A DNA stretch of 64,000 nt from Saccharibacillus sp. O23 (GTDB lineage Bacteria > Bacillota > Bacilli > Paenibacillales > Paenibacillaceae), in assembly GCF_002205895.1 (NCBI RefSeq), contig NZ_NJDE01000008.1, positions 248,001-312,000 on the forward strand, read 5' to 3'. Positions within the stretch are counted from its first letter, which is position 1; each line of letters starts with the position of its first letter. Position numbers and translations under genes: made by a program. Below the pieces are notes generated by a model. That model saw only the letters and a list, made by a program, of their open reading frames with translations, did not search any database and was not told the origin of the DNA. Shown here in pieces: positions 29,168-38,162 of this stretch.

Positions 29168-29557
29168 ATGACCGTTACCATCATCGTGGAAGGCAAAAAC
29201 GACCGCAGCAAGCTTCGTCGTCTGCTGAACGACGATATCCGCATTCTGTGCACCTTCGGCACGCCGAACTCGTCCAAGCTCGAATCGCTGTATACGGAAG
29301 CGAAACAGGACGAAGTCTATCTGTTTCTCGATAACGATTCGTCGGGCCGCAAGATTCGCGCCCTGCTGTCCGACTTGTTCCCCGACGCGGATCATCTGTA
29401 TACCCGGCGCGGTTATGCGGGAGTCGAAGGCACTCCGGACGAATACGCGGTGCAGCAGCTCGAAAAGGCCGGACTGGACGAATTTATCGTCTATCCGGAG
29501 TCGATGCTGCGTCCGCAGCCGGAAGCGGAGCATGAACGCCGGCGATCCCGCGAATAA
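29168..29557 (+). CDS. Stand-alone Toprim domain protein
   Basis: A 129-residue Toprim-fold protein resembling the catalytic part of RNase M5/OLD nucleases. The Toprim glutamate is E8 (IIVEGKNDRSK) and the DxD pair is D55-N-D57 (FLDNDSSGRKIR). The end (PEAEHERRRSRE) is highly charged. GTCAGGAGG lies about 9 nt before ATG 29168. Probably a metal-dependent nucleic-acid enzyme; it is shorter than RNase M5 (about 185 aa), so that identity is not claimed. Confidence 0.82.
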   Translation: MTVTIIVEGKNDRSKLRRLLNDDIRILCTFGTPNSSKLESLYTEAKQDEVYLFLDNDSSGRKIRALLSDLFPDADHLYTRRGYAGVEGTPDEYAVQQLEKAGLDEFIVYPESMLRPQPEAEHERRRSRE

Positions 29558-29562
29558 CGAAC

Positions 29563-29600
29563 AAAACCGCCTTCCGCTTCCCGAAGGAGGCGAAAGGCGG
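29563..29600. terminator. Bidirectional terminator between the Toprim gene and ctaB
   Basis: CCGCCTTCCGCTTCC (29567-29581) pairs with GGAGGCGAAAGGCGG (29586-29600) with two mismatches around CGAA. Minus-strand T-run (GGTTTTGTT) serves ctaB; the plus strand continues CCGCTTTTCG. Confidence 0.75.
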
Positions 29601-29618
29601 CCGCTTTTCGCGCCGCTC

Positions 29619-30545
29619 TTAATGAACGGTGTCGATGATCATCAGCAGGAACGTGACCATCATATAATAGATGGAATACATGAATACCTTTTTGCCCCAA
29701 GCGTCCGGATCTTGGCCTTTGGCCAGTCCTTTGACCGCGAAGTACAACCACAGCGCCGTGATGGCGACCGACGCGATCGTGAAGATCAGTCCGACGTAAC
29801 CGTAAGCGTACATCAGGATCGGCACCGGCAGCAGCAGCACGATGTAAGGCAGCATCTGCCATTGCGTACGGCGGATGCCTTTGACGACCGGCAGGATCGG
29901 GAATCCGGCCGCGCGGTATTCTTCGACGCGCCGGATGCCGAGCGCCCAGAAGTGCGGCGGCTGCCACAAGAACATCCACAGGAACAGCAGGACCGCTCCC
30001 ATGTCGATCCGATTGGTCACGGCCACGTAGCCGATGACCGGAGGCATCGCGCCGGAGATGCCGCCGAGCGACGTGCTCCAAGTCGAGGTGCGTTTCAGCC
30101 ACATCGTGTACAGCACGACGTAGGCGAACATGCCGATCGCGCCGCAGACGCCGGTCAAGACGCCGCAGAATCCGAACAGAATAGCCAATCCGAGCACGCC
30201 GAGCACGATTCCGTAGGTCAGCACGATTCCGGGCGCGATCTTGCCGGTCGGCAGCGCCCGATTCTTGGTCCGTTCCATCTTGGTGTCCATCTCGCGGTCG
30301 AGATAGTTATTGAATACGCCGGAAGCGCCCACGATCAACATCGTGCCGGCCAGCGTGGCGATCAGGTTCGCCCAGTTGATATTCCATTGCGAAGCGAGCC
30401 AGAAACCGGCCAGCGTCACGAACAGATTCGAGCGCAGGATGCCGGGCTTCGCCAGCGTTACGAAGTCTCTCCAAGTCGCCCGCGCATCCGCGCCGTCCGA
30501 CACGGGAGAAGCCTCCGAAGCTGCATAATTCAACGATTTGCTCAC
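29619..30545 (-). CDS. ctaB: Heme O synthase (protoheme IX farnesyltransferase) CtaB
   Basis: A 308-residue UbiA-family prenyltransferase with about eight to nine membrane segments. The prenyl-diphosphate motif is NNYLDREMDTKM and the second loop RRVEEYRAAGFPI, as in CtaB/CyoE. It farnesylates haem B to haem O, the substrate of CtaA. GTG 30545 is preceded by AAAGGAGG at ideal spacing; an upstream ATG at 30590 would add 15 unsupported residues. The histidine-rich FLWQPPHFWALGIRR loop is also typical. Confidence 0.95.
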   Translation of the reverse strand: MSKSLNYAASEASPVSDGADARATWRDFVTLAKPGILRSNLFVTLAGFWLASQWNINWANLIATLAGTMLIVGASGVFNNYLDREMDTKMERTKNRALPTGKIAPGIVLTYGIVLGVLGLAILFGFCGVLTGVCGAIGMFAYVVLYTMWLKRTSTWSTSLGGISGAMPPVIGYVAVTNRIDMGAVLLFLWMFLWQPPHFWALGIRRVEEYRAAGFPILPVVKGIRRTQWQMLPYIVLLLPVPILMYAYGYVGLIFTIASVAITALWLYFAVKGLAKGQDPDAWGKKVFMYSIYYMMVTFLLMIIDTVH

Positions 30546-30853
30546 GCGTTTGTTCCTCCTTTTGCGTTCCGATTCGCATTTTCCAATCATGCGAGAGTAC
30601 GATAAATAACTAGAATCGGCTTCATAATGAAGCCGAGAACAGGTATCGCTATGAAATTTATCATATCAAAGGCCTTTCTAATTGCCAATGATTCCCGAAA
30701 CAAGTTCGATAATTTGACAATTTCATGAGATTTTCATGGCATTCTTCAAAAAAGATGTGGAAATTTCTTCGTCGATGGGTACAAATAAAATGGAAATTTT
30801 GGATTTACGGCCGCCAAGTGAGGTATACTGAAAATAAAAACGGAGGTTATCCG

Positions 30854-31039
30854 ATGAATAAAGGTCTGGCTCTGTGGTTTGCCGTATCTTCGATGGCTCT
30901 TGTGACGCTCTCCGCCATCTTGATCAACGAAAGTCCGCTGCTCGCCGTCGGCGTGTTCGCCGTCGCGACGTTGAATATCGGTTGGGGATTCGTGACCAAA
31001 GCGCGGATCCAGCGCAAAACGAACAGCGGGAACGTTTAA
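30854..31039 (+). CDS. Small two-helix membrane protein
   Basis: A 61-residue protein starting ATG 30854 behind CGGAGG. Two hydrophobic helices (about residues 4-25 and 30-48) and a basic C-terminal tail (KARIQRKTNSGNV). I do not recognise the family. TATACT at about 30824 could be its -10. The preceding 308-nt gap (30546-30853) also carries a 10-bp hairpin (TCGGCTTCAT/ATGAAGCCGA near 30616-30637) upstream of ctaB. Confidence 0.65.
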   Translation: MNKGLALWFAVSSMALVTLSAILINESPLLAVGVFAVATLNIGWGFVTKARIQRKTNSGNV

Positions 31040-31156
31040 GCGCCGCTTCGCTCCCCGGATGTATGTAACGCATAAATCCGCGAATCGAAACGTCGATTCG
31101 GCCGAAAATGAAAGCGTTAGCGCGGGCGATCGCGCTTCGTCCATGATCATGGGATC

Positions 31157-31201
31157 AAAAAAGCTGCTTTGCCCTCTTTCGAGGGACGAAGCAGCTTTTT
31201 T
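31157..31201. terminator. Bidirectional terminator between the small membrane gene and trpS
   Basis: Long stem AAAAAAGCTGCTTTG...CCCTC / GAGGG...CGAAGCAGCTTTTTT with T-runs on both strands. Convergent arrangement. Confidence 0.92.
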
Positions 31202-31291
31202 GCGAGGATCGCGCGCGGCAGGCGGATCTGTGCGACAGGCGCGTTCGGCAGCCGAGCGTCGCGCAACTTTAACCCTCCGCCGGAACGCGGC

Positions 31292-32278
31292 TCAATATTT
31301 CGGCAGGAAGCCCATGCGTTCGCGAACGCCTTTCATCGTTTCTTCGGCGACGGCTTCCGCGCGCTGCGCGCCTTTGGCCAGAATGCGTTTGATCTCGCCG
31401 GATTCGCGAATCTCGCGGTAACGCTGCTGAAGCGGCTCCAATACGGAGACGACGGCTTCGCCCAGTTCTTTTTTGAACGCGCCGTACAGTTTGCCGTCGA
31501 AATGCGCTTGAACCTGCTCGAGCGTCATGCCCGTACATTCGGCATAGATGCCCATCAGGTTGCTGATTTCCGGTTTGTTGACCGGATCGTACAGCACCGC
31601 GCCGCCGGAATCGGTCGTCGCGCGGTTCATCTTCTTGCGAATCACGTCCGGCGGATCGAGCAGAGCGATATAGCTGCCCGCGTTGGCGTTGCTCTTGCTC
31701 ATCTTTTTCGAAGCGTCGTCGAGTCCCATGACGCGCGCGCCGACTTTCGGGATATACGGTTCCGGCACGGTGAAGAACTTGCCGAAACGGCTGTTGAAGC
31801 GGCCCGCCAAGTCGCGAGTCAATTCCAAATGCTGCTTCTGGTCTTCGCCGACCGGCACCAGATCCGCTTGATACAGCAGGATATCCGCGGCCATCAACGA
31901 AGGATAGACGAACAATCCCGCGCCTACGGAATCTTTGCCGCCCGATTTGTCTTTGAACTGCGTCATGCGTTCCAGCTCGCCCATCGCGGTGAGCGTCGTC
32001 ATCAACCAGCCCAACTCGGCGTGCTGCGGCACGTGGGACTGCATGAAGATGTTGGATTTCTCCGGATCGATGCCCGCCGCCGCGTACAGCGTCGCTACCG
32101 ATTCGGACTGCTCGCGCAGCGCGGCCGGGTCCTGAGGAACCGTGATCGCGTGCAGATCGACGACCGAAAAGAAACATTCGTAATCATGCTGCAAAGCGAC
32201 GAAATTTTTAATGGCCCCGATGTAGTTCCCGATCGTGAGCTGACCGCTCGGTTGGATGCCCGACAAGACTTTTTTCAT
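31292..32278 (-). CDS. trpS: Tryptophanyl-tRNA synthetase
   Basis: A 328-residue class Ic aminoacyl-tRNA synthetase charging tRNA-Trp. The HIGH-equivalent is T14-I-G-N17 in GIQPSGQLTIGNYIGA, and K192-M-S-K-S196 is the KMSKS loop. Length equals the Bacillus enzyme (330 aa). ATG 32278 lies 10 nt after GGAGG; the ATG at 32287 is only 2 nt from it. The T-box leader upstream couples expression to uncharged tRNA-Trp. Confidence 0.97.
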   Translation of the reverse strand: MKKVLSGIQPSGQLTIGNYIGAIKNFVALQHDYECFFSVVDLHAITVPQDPAALREQSESVATLYAAAGIDPEKSNIFMQSHVPQHAELGWLMTTLTAMGELERMTQFKDKSGGKDSVGAGLFVYPSLMAADILLYQADLVPVGEDQKQHLELTRDLAGRFNSRFGKFFTVPEPYIPKVGARVMGLDDASKKMSKSNANAGSYIALLDPPDVIRKKMNRATTDSGGAVLYDPVNKPEISNLMGIYAECTGMTLEQVQAHFDGKLYGAFKKELGEAVVSVLEPLQQRYREIRESGEIKRILAKGAQRAEAVAEETMKGVRERMGFLPKY

Positions 32279-32344
32279 GATTTTCATTCCTCCGTGTTGT
32301 GAATTGAAAAGCCGATCCCCGGCAGACGACCGAACGCAAAAAAG

Positions 32345-32690
32345 GCCCCGCGTCCGCAAGGGACGTGAGACCGTGGTGCCACCCTTATTCATCGTTTGGC
32401 TGTTGTGCGCCAATGCACAGCTTTCTCCGACGCAAGCAGGATAAGCTGAACAAGCAAGCGCCGGAACGCAAACGATCTTGACCGTTCCGATAACGGAGAA
32501 CGGAAACCGGCCGGTCTACTGCGGGCCGCGATTCGCGGAGGAATCGCCCCGGTTCGACGCGGCGCTCAGGGGTCCATTCGGACGGATGGTCTTCGCCGGC
32601 TCGCATCGGCCGCCGGCTTTCTGCAGAAAACGATATCCGCTTACTTCTCCCCGTCATCGCGTTGCGCTGTACGAATTGCTTCTCATCTTA
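32345..32690 (-). ncRNA. T-box riboswitch of trpS
   Basis: The minus-strand T-box core AGGGTGGCACCACGG (32385-32371) is followed by a terminator (CGTCCCTTGCGGACG region, then CCTTTTTTG). Upstream, GACGGGGAGAAGTA fits the AGTA-box/stem I region and TGG at 32576-32574 followed by ACC is the likely tryptophan specifier. The 529-nt gap between trpS and the next gene is mostly this leader. Confidence 0.92.
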
Positions 32691-32807
32691 CAAGCCGCGA
32701 ACGCGCTTTGTCAATCGGTTCCGCTTCGATCGCGTTTTCTATCGCTTCGATGCCGCGTGCTTCGGCTCCCCTTCCGAAAGCATCGCCTTGCGCCGGGCAA
32801 GCCCGGA

Positions 32808-33215
32808 TCAATAAAGCTCGGAACGAGCTTCCTTATGCAGCTGTTTCGGATACCGAATCATGCTGCTGGCCATGTTATAGTTCGATTCGAACTGAGCGTC
32901 GACGACCAGATCGGAACGGCGCAGCGCGAATTCGTAGCTGATCTCGCCGTGCGTCCAGTTCTTTTTGTAATTCAGCGATTCGATCGCCATATTACGAAAA
33001 GTATGGATCTGTCCTTCGTTCAGTCCTTGTTCAGGACCTTCGACATGGCCGTCCCGACCCGCAAGCGGAGTATGGCGAATCCCGAATTTCCCGACCACAT
33101 TGTTGCGAATCTGCACGAAAACCGTGCCGGATTCCAGTCCCGACAATTCCTCGCTCAATTCTCTGAACACGATGTCAAGCTGCCTGGGAAGCGAATATTC
33201 GTTGACTACAAACAT
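32808..33215 (-). CDS. Conserved hypothetical protein
   Basis: A 135-residue soluble protein, start ATG 33215 behind GAGGGGG. It begins MFVVNEYSLPRQLDIVFREL and contains FVQIRNNVVGKFGIRH and NYKKNWTHGEISYEFALRR. No catalytic motif, signal or membrane segment recognised. Stands alone between trpS and pepF with a terminator upstream belonging to pepF. Confidence 0.75.
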   Translation of the reverse strand: MFVVNEYSLPRQLDIVFRELSEELSGLESGTVFVQIRNNVVGKFGIRHTPLAGRDGHVEGPEQGLNEGQIHTFRNMAIESLNYKKNWTHGEISYEFALRRSDLVVDAQFESNYNMASSMIRYPKQLHKEARSELY

Positions 33216-33382
33216 GATAGTCCCCCTCATCATTATGTTCCATCCAAAGCTGATACCGGTATGTAGCTCTTGAGGCCTATTATAATTTGGTAAATTGGTA
33301 ACTTCAATATAAACCCAGAAAATTGGGCAAATATGACCATTAAAATATAAAAAGAACTCTTTTTTTCAGTCATTATTATATA

Positions 33383-33417
33383 AAAAGCGATCAGATTCGA
33401 GTCTGATCGCTTTTTTT
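33383..33417 (-). terminator. Intrinsic terminator of pepF
   Basis: AAAAAGCGATCAGA/TCTGATCGCTTTTT perfect stem with a short loop; T-run on the minus strand (TTTTTATATAA). The plus strand also ends in Ts. Confidence 0.88.
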
Positions 33418-33438
33418 CGACTTTTCGATTAGGCTATC

Positions 33439-35241
33439 TTATTTTACTTTTGCTGCCGTCAGCTCAAGGAAAGTCCGAACGTCGGAGGCGCTGACGTCGA
33501 CCGCGGCCTGCCAGAAGTCCCGCTGCGTCAGATCGACGTTCAAGTGTTTCGAAGCCAGTTCTTCGACGGTCATCCGGCCGGTATCGAGCAGCAGCGCGTC
33601 GTATTTTTCCGCGAAGCCCGTCCCTTCCTGCTGCGCGCGCGCATAGATGCCCGTGCTGAACAGGTACCCGAACGTATACGGGAAGTTATAGAACGGCACG
33701 CCCGTATTGTAGAAATGCAGCTTGGACGCCCAGAAATGCGGATGATAATCGCCGAGCGCTCCGCAGAACGCTTCTTCCTGCGCTTCGACCATCAGTTTGC
33801 TCAGATCCTGCGGCGTCAGCAGACCCCCGCGGCGTTTCTCGTAGAAGCGGGTCTCGAACAGGAAGCGCGCATGGATGTTCATGAAGAACGCGATGGAACG
33901 CTGAATTTTATCGTCAAGCAGCACCAGTTGTTCTTCTTCGGTCGCGGCCTTGCGCACCAGCGAATCGGCCACGATCATCTCCGCGAACGTCGAAGCCGTC
34001 TCGGCCACGTTCATCGCGTAACGTTGGCTGAACGTCGGCAGCTCGTCCATGACGTGCTGATGGTAACCGTGTCCCAGTTCGTGCGCCAGCGTGGATACGT
34101 TCGAAGCGGTCCCGCTGTACGTCATGAAGATCCGCGTCTGCTTGGTCAGCGGCAGCGACGTGCAGAATCCGCCCGGACGTTTGCCTGCGCGGTCTTCCGC
34201 TTCGATCCAGTGGTTATCGAACGCGCGCTGCGCGAAGTCCGCCATGCGCGGGCTGAAGCTGCGGAACTGCTCGACGATCAGCTCGGCCGCGTCGTCGTAA
34301 GCAATCTTCGATTCGGATGCCCCGATCGGCGCGTCCACGTCGTGCCAGCCGAGCTTCTCTTGGCCGAGCAGCCGCGCTTTGCGGTTCAGGTATTCGACGA
34401 ACAAAGGCTTGTTGTCGGTAATGACCTGCCACATCGTCTCAAGCGTTTTCGAAGACATGCGGTTGATCTCCAGCGGTTCACGCAGCGCGTCGTTCCAGCC
34501 TCTTTTTTCGTACAAAGCCAGACGGAAGCCCGCGAGATGATTCAGCGTATCCGCGCAGTAATCTTCGACGTCGGTCCAAGCCTGCTCCCAATTCCGGCCC
34601 ATCTCTTCGCGCTGCTTCGGATCGGCGGAACCGAGTTTGTTCGCCGCTTGGGCCGCCGACAGCAGCTTCGTTTCGCCGTTCTCTTCGCAGCGCACGCGCA
34701 CATGACGCACGATCGTGTTATAGAAGCTGCTCCAGCCTTGATACCCGTCGACCGACAGCGAGAGCGCAAGGCTTTCCAGCTCCGGCGACATTTTCTCGCG
34801 GGCTTGGGAACGGCTTTCGCTCAGGTTAAACGAAATCGGGGCGACGCTTGCGCGCTGCATCCAGCTTGTCCATACCGCGTCTTCCGTATTTTGCAGCACG
34901 CTGTCGAACGTCGCCACCACGCTCTGCCAGCGGGCGCGGATCGAACCGACGCGGGCGGACAACTGTCCCGCTTTCTGGTCGTTCTGATCCTGCGCGCTCA
35001 GACAGCCGACGAATGCTCCCGCTTGACGGAAACGAGCCGATACATGCTGCACTTCTTCGAACAGCGGATCGAAAGCGTCGGTCTCTTCGCCGGAAGTCGG
35101 CGGACGCAGCCCGTCGATCTTGGCTCTCAGCGAGTCGACGTCGGCCGATAATTGATTCAAGAACCCGTCGAATTCGTCCGAAGACGAACCTCCCGGGAAG
35201 ATCGTCTCCAGATCCCAAGTCTGTCTCAAACGTTTGCTCAT
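33439..35241 (-). CDS. pepF: Oligoendopeptidase, M3 family (PepF type)
   Basis: A 600-residue zinc metallopeptidase cutting short peptides in the cytoplasm. The zinc motif is H387-E-L-G-H391 (TLAHELGHGYHQH); the third ligand glutamate is expected in AETASTFAEM. RIFMTYSGTASNVSTLAHE is characteristic of the family and length is typical. ATG 35241 with GGTGAG upstream is preferred to the ATG four codons earlier. Monocistronic. Confidence 0.95.
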   Translation of the reverse strand: MSKRLRQTWDLETIFPGGSSSDEFDGFLNQLSADVDSLRAKIDGLRPPTSGEETDAFDPLFEEVQHVSARFRQAGAFVGCLSAQDQNDQKAGQLSARVGSIRARWQSVVATFDSVLQNTEDAVWTSWMQRASVAPISFNLSESRSQAREKMSPELESLALSLSVDGYQGWSSFYNTIVRHVRVRCEENGETKLLSAAQAANKLGSADPKQREEMGRNWEQAWTDVEDYCADTLNHLAGFRLALYEKRGWNDALREPLEINRMSSKTLETMWQVITDNKPLFVEYLNRKARLLGQEKLGWHDVDAPIGASESKIAYDDAAELIVEQFRSFSPRMADFAQRAFDNHWIEAEDRAGKRPGGFCTSLPLTKQTRIFMTYSGTASNVSTLAHELGHGYHQHVMDELPTFSQRYAMNVAETASTFAEMIVADSLVRKAATEEEQLVLLDDKIQRSIAFFMNIHARFLFETRFYEKRRGGLLTPQDLSKLMVEAQEEAFCGALGDYHPHFWASKLHFYNTGVPFYNFPYTFGYLFSTGIYARAQQEGTGFAEKYDALLLDTGRMTVEELASKHLNVDLTQRDFWQAAVDVSASDVRTFLELTAAKVK

Positions 35242-35419
35242 GTGGTCTCTCACCTTTCGTCTTTGTAAATATGTAAGCTTTATCCTATAGTGTTGACAAG
35301 GTACCAGCCGGCACCGTCCGTTCGCGAAGCCTTATAGCGTTCGTTCAGGCTCCGTGTTACAGTATAACTATAGCGAAAACCCCTGATGAAGCCAAATCTG
35401 ACACTGGAGGGAAGACACC

Positions 35420-35593
35420 ATGAGACCTCTTCAAATCTCGCCGGACACGGCGATCAAACTTTCCAAAGAATTGAATGTTCCGATCGAACAGTTGATGCAT
35501 ATGCCGCAGCACATCCTGATGCAGCGCCTCGCGCAGATGGCTCAGAAAGAAGCCGCCGAAGCGCAGCCCGAAACGCCTAAGGAGAACGAATAA
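35420..35593 (+). CDS. yycC: YycC family small protein
   Basis: A 57-residue protein beginning MRPLQISPDTAIKLSKELNV with the MHMPQHILM core expected of YycC proteins (recalled family resemblance). CTGGAGGG lies about 10 nt before the ATG. Function unknown; helical, with an acidic alanine-rich tail. The next gene starts 5 nt after its stop, so the two form an operon. Confidence 0.85.
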   Translation: MRPLQISPDTAIKLSKELNVPIEQLMHMPQHILMQRLAQMAQKEAAEAQPETPKENE

Positions 35594-35597
35594 GCTG

Positions 35598-35828
35598 ATG
35601 ATTCCTTTTGAAAAAGCATTGCCGTACGACCTCGTGATGGGCGACCTCACGGTTCCGAACTGCCCGTTCTGCGGCGCGGAAAACGTCCTGCTGCCGATCA
35701 AACCGTCGGAGATCCAAGATATTCGGACCGGCAAAAAACGGCTGACCGTTTTTCCGTGCTGCCACGGAAGGTTGACGGTGCTGGACTGCGACGACGATTA
35801 TCTGATGACGGATACGGTGGTCAAGTAA
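35598..35828 (+). CDS. Small zinc-ribbon-like protein
   Basis: A 76-residue protein with CPFC at residues 22-25 (VPNCPFCGAENV) and a second cysteine/histidine pair CCHGR near residue 55, consistent with a zinc ribbon. AAGGAG at the end of yycC serves as ribosome-binding site. The tail DCDDDYLMTD is acidic. Function unknown. Its stop is followed within 3 nt by the third palindromic element. Confidence 0.8.
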   Translation: MIPFEKALPYDLVMGDLTVPNCPFCGAENVLLPIKPSEIQDIRTGKKRLTVFPCCHGRLTVLDCDDDYLMTDTVVK

Positions 35829-36115
35829 GGTGGGGGGCGGCGGAACGTAGATGCGGAGTGGAACGTCCGAGCGGCGTCCGGCGAAAAGTTCGGTTCCGTC
35901 GCTTCCTGTAATCGGGAAATTTGATTGGACTGGAACCTTGTCAACCTTACTTTGACTTTGACAAGGTGTTGGGAGAAGCAAGTGGAAATTTCCCGATTAC
36001 AGAGGCGAACGCTTAAAAGTTTTCGCAAGAAAACTCGCATCGGAAGCCTAAGCAGGCTCTTCACTCGAACTTTTCGCCTTCCGCAGTTACGTTCGCGGAG
36101 GGAGAGGAATAAAAT
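35829..36115 (+). repeat. 3'-UTR palindromic element, copy 3
   Basis: Starts GGTGGGGGGCGGCGG right after the stop codon. Outer arms GGCGAAAAGTTCG (35880-35892) and CGAACTTTTCGCC (36066-36078) pair over 13 bp. The inner hairpin TGTAATCGGGAAATTT (35907-35922) with AAATTTCCCGATTACA (35986-36001) pairs over 16 bp and itself encloses ACCTTGTCAA/TTGACAAGGT (35935-35944 with 35958-35967). The flanking signature is GTCGCTTCC and GAGGCGAACGCTT. Followed by the terminator at 36123. Confidence 0.75.
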
Positions 36116-36122
36116 CAAGAGC

Positions 36123-36163
36123 AAAAAGACCTTAGATGCCGAATCGGCTTCTAAGGTCTTTTT
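36123..36163 (+). terminator. Intrinsic terminator of the yycC operon
   Basis: AAAAAGACCTTAGA (36123-36136) pairs with TCTAAGGTCTTTTT (36150-36163); the loop can fold as CCGA/TCGG. Confidence 0.92.
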
Positions 36164-36296
36164 ACTTTGTACGTTACTTTGTGCTTTATACGTTCCTTTG
36201 TGCGTTCGTTTATGCGTTGCCCGTCTGTTAATGTTCTTCGTGATTATCCGGTCTTTATAAGCGTTTAATCCCTAAAGAGATTTCTTAAGCCTCTTC

Positions 36297-36320
36297 AAAT
36301 CGTAAAGAAAATCGTAAAGA
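36297..36320. repeat. 12-bp tandem direct repeat upstream of 36370
   Basis: AAATCGTAAAGA occurs twice head to tail (36297-36308 and 36309-36320), about 50 nt before the next start codon. The preceding 36165-36230 stretch is also internally repetitive (variants of CTTTGTGCGTT). Possible activator or sigma-factor binding region. Confidence 0.45.
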
Positions 36321-36369
36321 CTTAGAATCGGAAGGATCAAGATCGCAACTCTCCGGAAAGGAGCATCTC

Positions 36370-36837
36370 ATGAACCTCTTAAAAAACTCGCGTTTTTACC
36401 TGACTCTGCTGCTGATCGCCGCGCTGGTATTGGCGTATGCCAACTACCGTTCCGCGCAGCAAAATTCGCAAGCGGCACATTCGGTGCAGCAGAAGATCGA
36501 TTCCGACTTTTTGGCGAACACGGAGCTGATCCGAGAATCAATAGACACATGGAAAGCGTCGCCCGACTCGAAAGATCTTCAAGTCCTGCAAAGGTCCGTC
36601 TCGAAAGCGGCTGCTCTTGTGTCTTACACCTCTTATGCCGAGCATCAGCCATATCTGCTATCGGTATTTGGACAGATGGACAATTGGGTCGTGAATCTGC
36701 AGTTCCGTCCCGTTTCTTGGTCTGCGGAAGACCGCAAAGCATGGATTGAACTGTTGGATAAGCTGTCGGAGAATCCTACGGACTTCGACACGCTGAACGC
36801 GTTGGTCCTCCGGCTGGCCGAAGCCCGGGCTTCTTAA
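36370..36837 (+). CDS. Hypothetical membrane-anchored protein
   Basis: A 155-residue protein with an N-terminal signal anchor (residues 7-25, FYLTLLLIAALVLAYA) and a helical extracytoplasmic domain without cysteines. AAAGGAGC precedes ATG 36370. No family recognised. It converges with and overlaps the end of the GH4 gene by 4 nt (stops at 36835-36837 and 36834-36836). Confidence 0.75.
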   Translation: MNLLKNSRFYLTLLLIAALVLAYANYRSAQQNSQAAHSVQQKIDSDFLANTELIRESIDTWKASPDSKDLQVLQRSVSKAAALVSYTSYAEHQPYLLSVFGQMDNWVVNLQFRPVSWSAEDRKAWIELLDKLSENPTDFDTLNALVLRLAEARAS

Positions 36838-38162
36838 CGTACCGCGGCCTGCGCCGCTTCGCTCGGGAAAAAGTTATCCAGATACGCCCGGTTCCGCTCC
36901 AGCATCTCGCTCAGCATCGCTTCGGCGTCGTTCACCGACGGTACCAGCGGATGATGGGCCAGCGCCGCCAGCGCCAGCTCGCGGCTGCCGGTCACGGCCG
37001 CTTCGATCGCGAGCCGTTCGTAGGTCTTCACGGCATGGATCAAGCCTTCGGTGGCTTCCGGAACGATCTGTACCGGTACCGGAACGGGGCCGGTCTTCAG
37101 CACTTTGCAGTTCACCTCGATGCAGGCGTCGTCCGGCAGGAAATCGAGGATGCCGTTATTGGCGACGTTCAGCGTCTGGATGTCGCCTTTGTCGTTATGC
37201 AGCGAGTTCATCAGCTTCACGGCCGCTTCGGAATAATAAGCGCCGCCGCGCTGTTCGAGCTGCTTCGGTTTCTCGGCCAAGTTGATGTCCTGATACAGCT
37301 CGAACAATTCGTCTTCGAGCCGCTGCACGGTCTCGGCGCGGGTCTCGCCGCGCGCGGCCGCTTCCTGCTGCTCGGCCAGCAATTCGCGGTGCAGATAGAA
37401 ATATTTGAGATAATACGACGGGATCGCATGCAGCGCGCGCAGCAGATCGCCGTTCCATTCGTACTGCGGCACGTTGCGCGCCGAATACCCGTCGCGGTTG
37501 CCGAGCAGTTCGTCCATCTTCGATTCGCCGTCGATCTCGATCCGGCTGATATAATGCAGATGGTTCAGTCCGGCGAACTCGCAGTAGATCCGCTCCGCCG
37601 GCACGTCGTACAGCTTGGACAGCCATTTGTAAGCGGCGATCGGCGAATTGCAGAGCCCGATCGTCTTGATCGACGAATGTTTGTTGATCGCTTCCGTGAC
37701 CATGCCGGCCGGATTGGTAAAGTTCAGCAGCCAAGCATCCGGGCATAGTTCTTCCATGTCCCGGGCGACTTCCAGCAGCACGGGAATGGTGCGCAGCGCT
37801 TTCATCATGCCGCCGGGACCGGTCGTTTCTTGGCCGATCATGCCGTATTTGAGCGGGATCGTCTCGTCCCAACCGCGCGCTTCGAGCAGGCCCACCCGCA
37901 TCTGCGTCGAAACGAAATCCGCGCCTTCCAGCGCCGAACGCCGATCCAGCGTCAGCTTGACCTCGATCGGCAGCCCGGACTTCGCGACCATGCGCTGCGC
38001 CAACTGCCCGACGATCGACAATTTGCGCTGCCCGCGTTCGATATCGACCAGCACGATTTCCGTTACGGGAAACGTTTCGTAATTCAGGATAAATCCTTCG
38101 ATCAATTCGGGCGTATACGAAGATCCTCCGCCGATGACCGCTACTTTCAACTTTTTACGCAT
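36834..38162 (-). CDS. Glycoside hydrolase family 4, 6-phospho-beta-glucosidase type
   Basis: A 442-residue NAD- and metal-dependent GH4 enzyme. VAVIGGGSSYTPELIEG is the NAD-binding signature, and the Mn-ligand region LCNSPIAAYKWL (cysteine) with AGLNHLHY (histidine) fits CelF/LicH-type 6-phospho-beta-glucosidases. ATG 38162 overlaps the TAA of the preceding kinase gene by one base (TAATG), so translation is coupled. Last gene of the ABC/kinase operon: the kinase may supply the 6-phosphate that GH4 needs (inference). Confidence 0.9.
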   Translation of the reverse strand: MRKKLKVAVIGGGSSYTPELIEGFILNYETFPVTEIVLVDIERGQRKLSIVGQLAQRMVAKSGLPIEVKLTLDRRSALEGADFVSTQMRVGLLEARGWDETIPLKYGMIGQETTGPGGMMKALRTIPVLLEVARDMEELCPDAWLLNFTNPAGMVTEAINKHSSIKTIGLCNSPIAAYKWLSKLYDVPAERIYCEFAGLNHLHYISRIEIDGESKMDELLGNRDGYSARNVPQYEWNGDLLRALHAIPSYYLKYFYLHRELLAEQQEAAARGETRAETVQRLEDELFELYQDINLAEKPKQLEQRGGAYYSEAAVKLMNSLHNDKGDIQTLNVANNGILDFLPDDACIEVNCKVLKTGPVPVPVQIVPEATEGLIHAVKTYERLAIEAAVTGSRELALAALAHHPLVPSVNDAEAMLSEMLERNRAYLDNFFPSEAAQAAVR

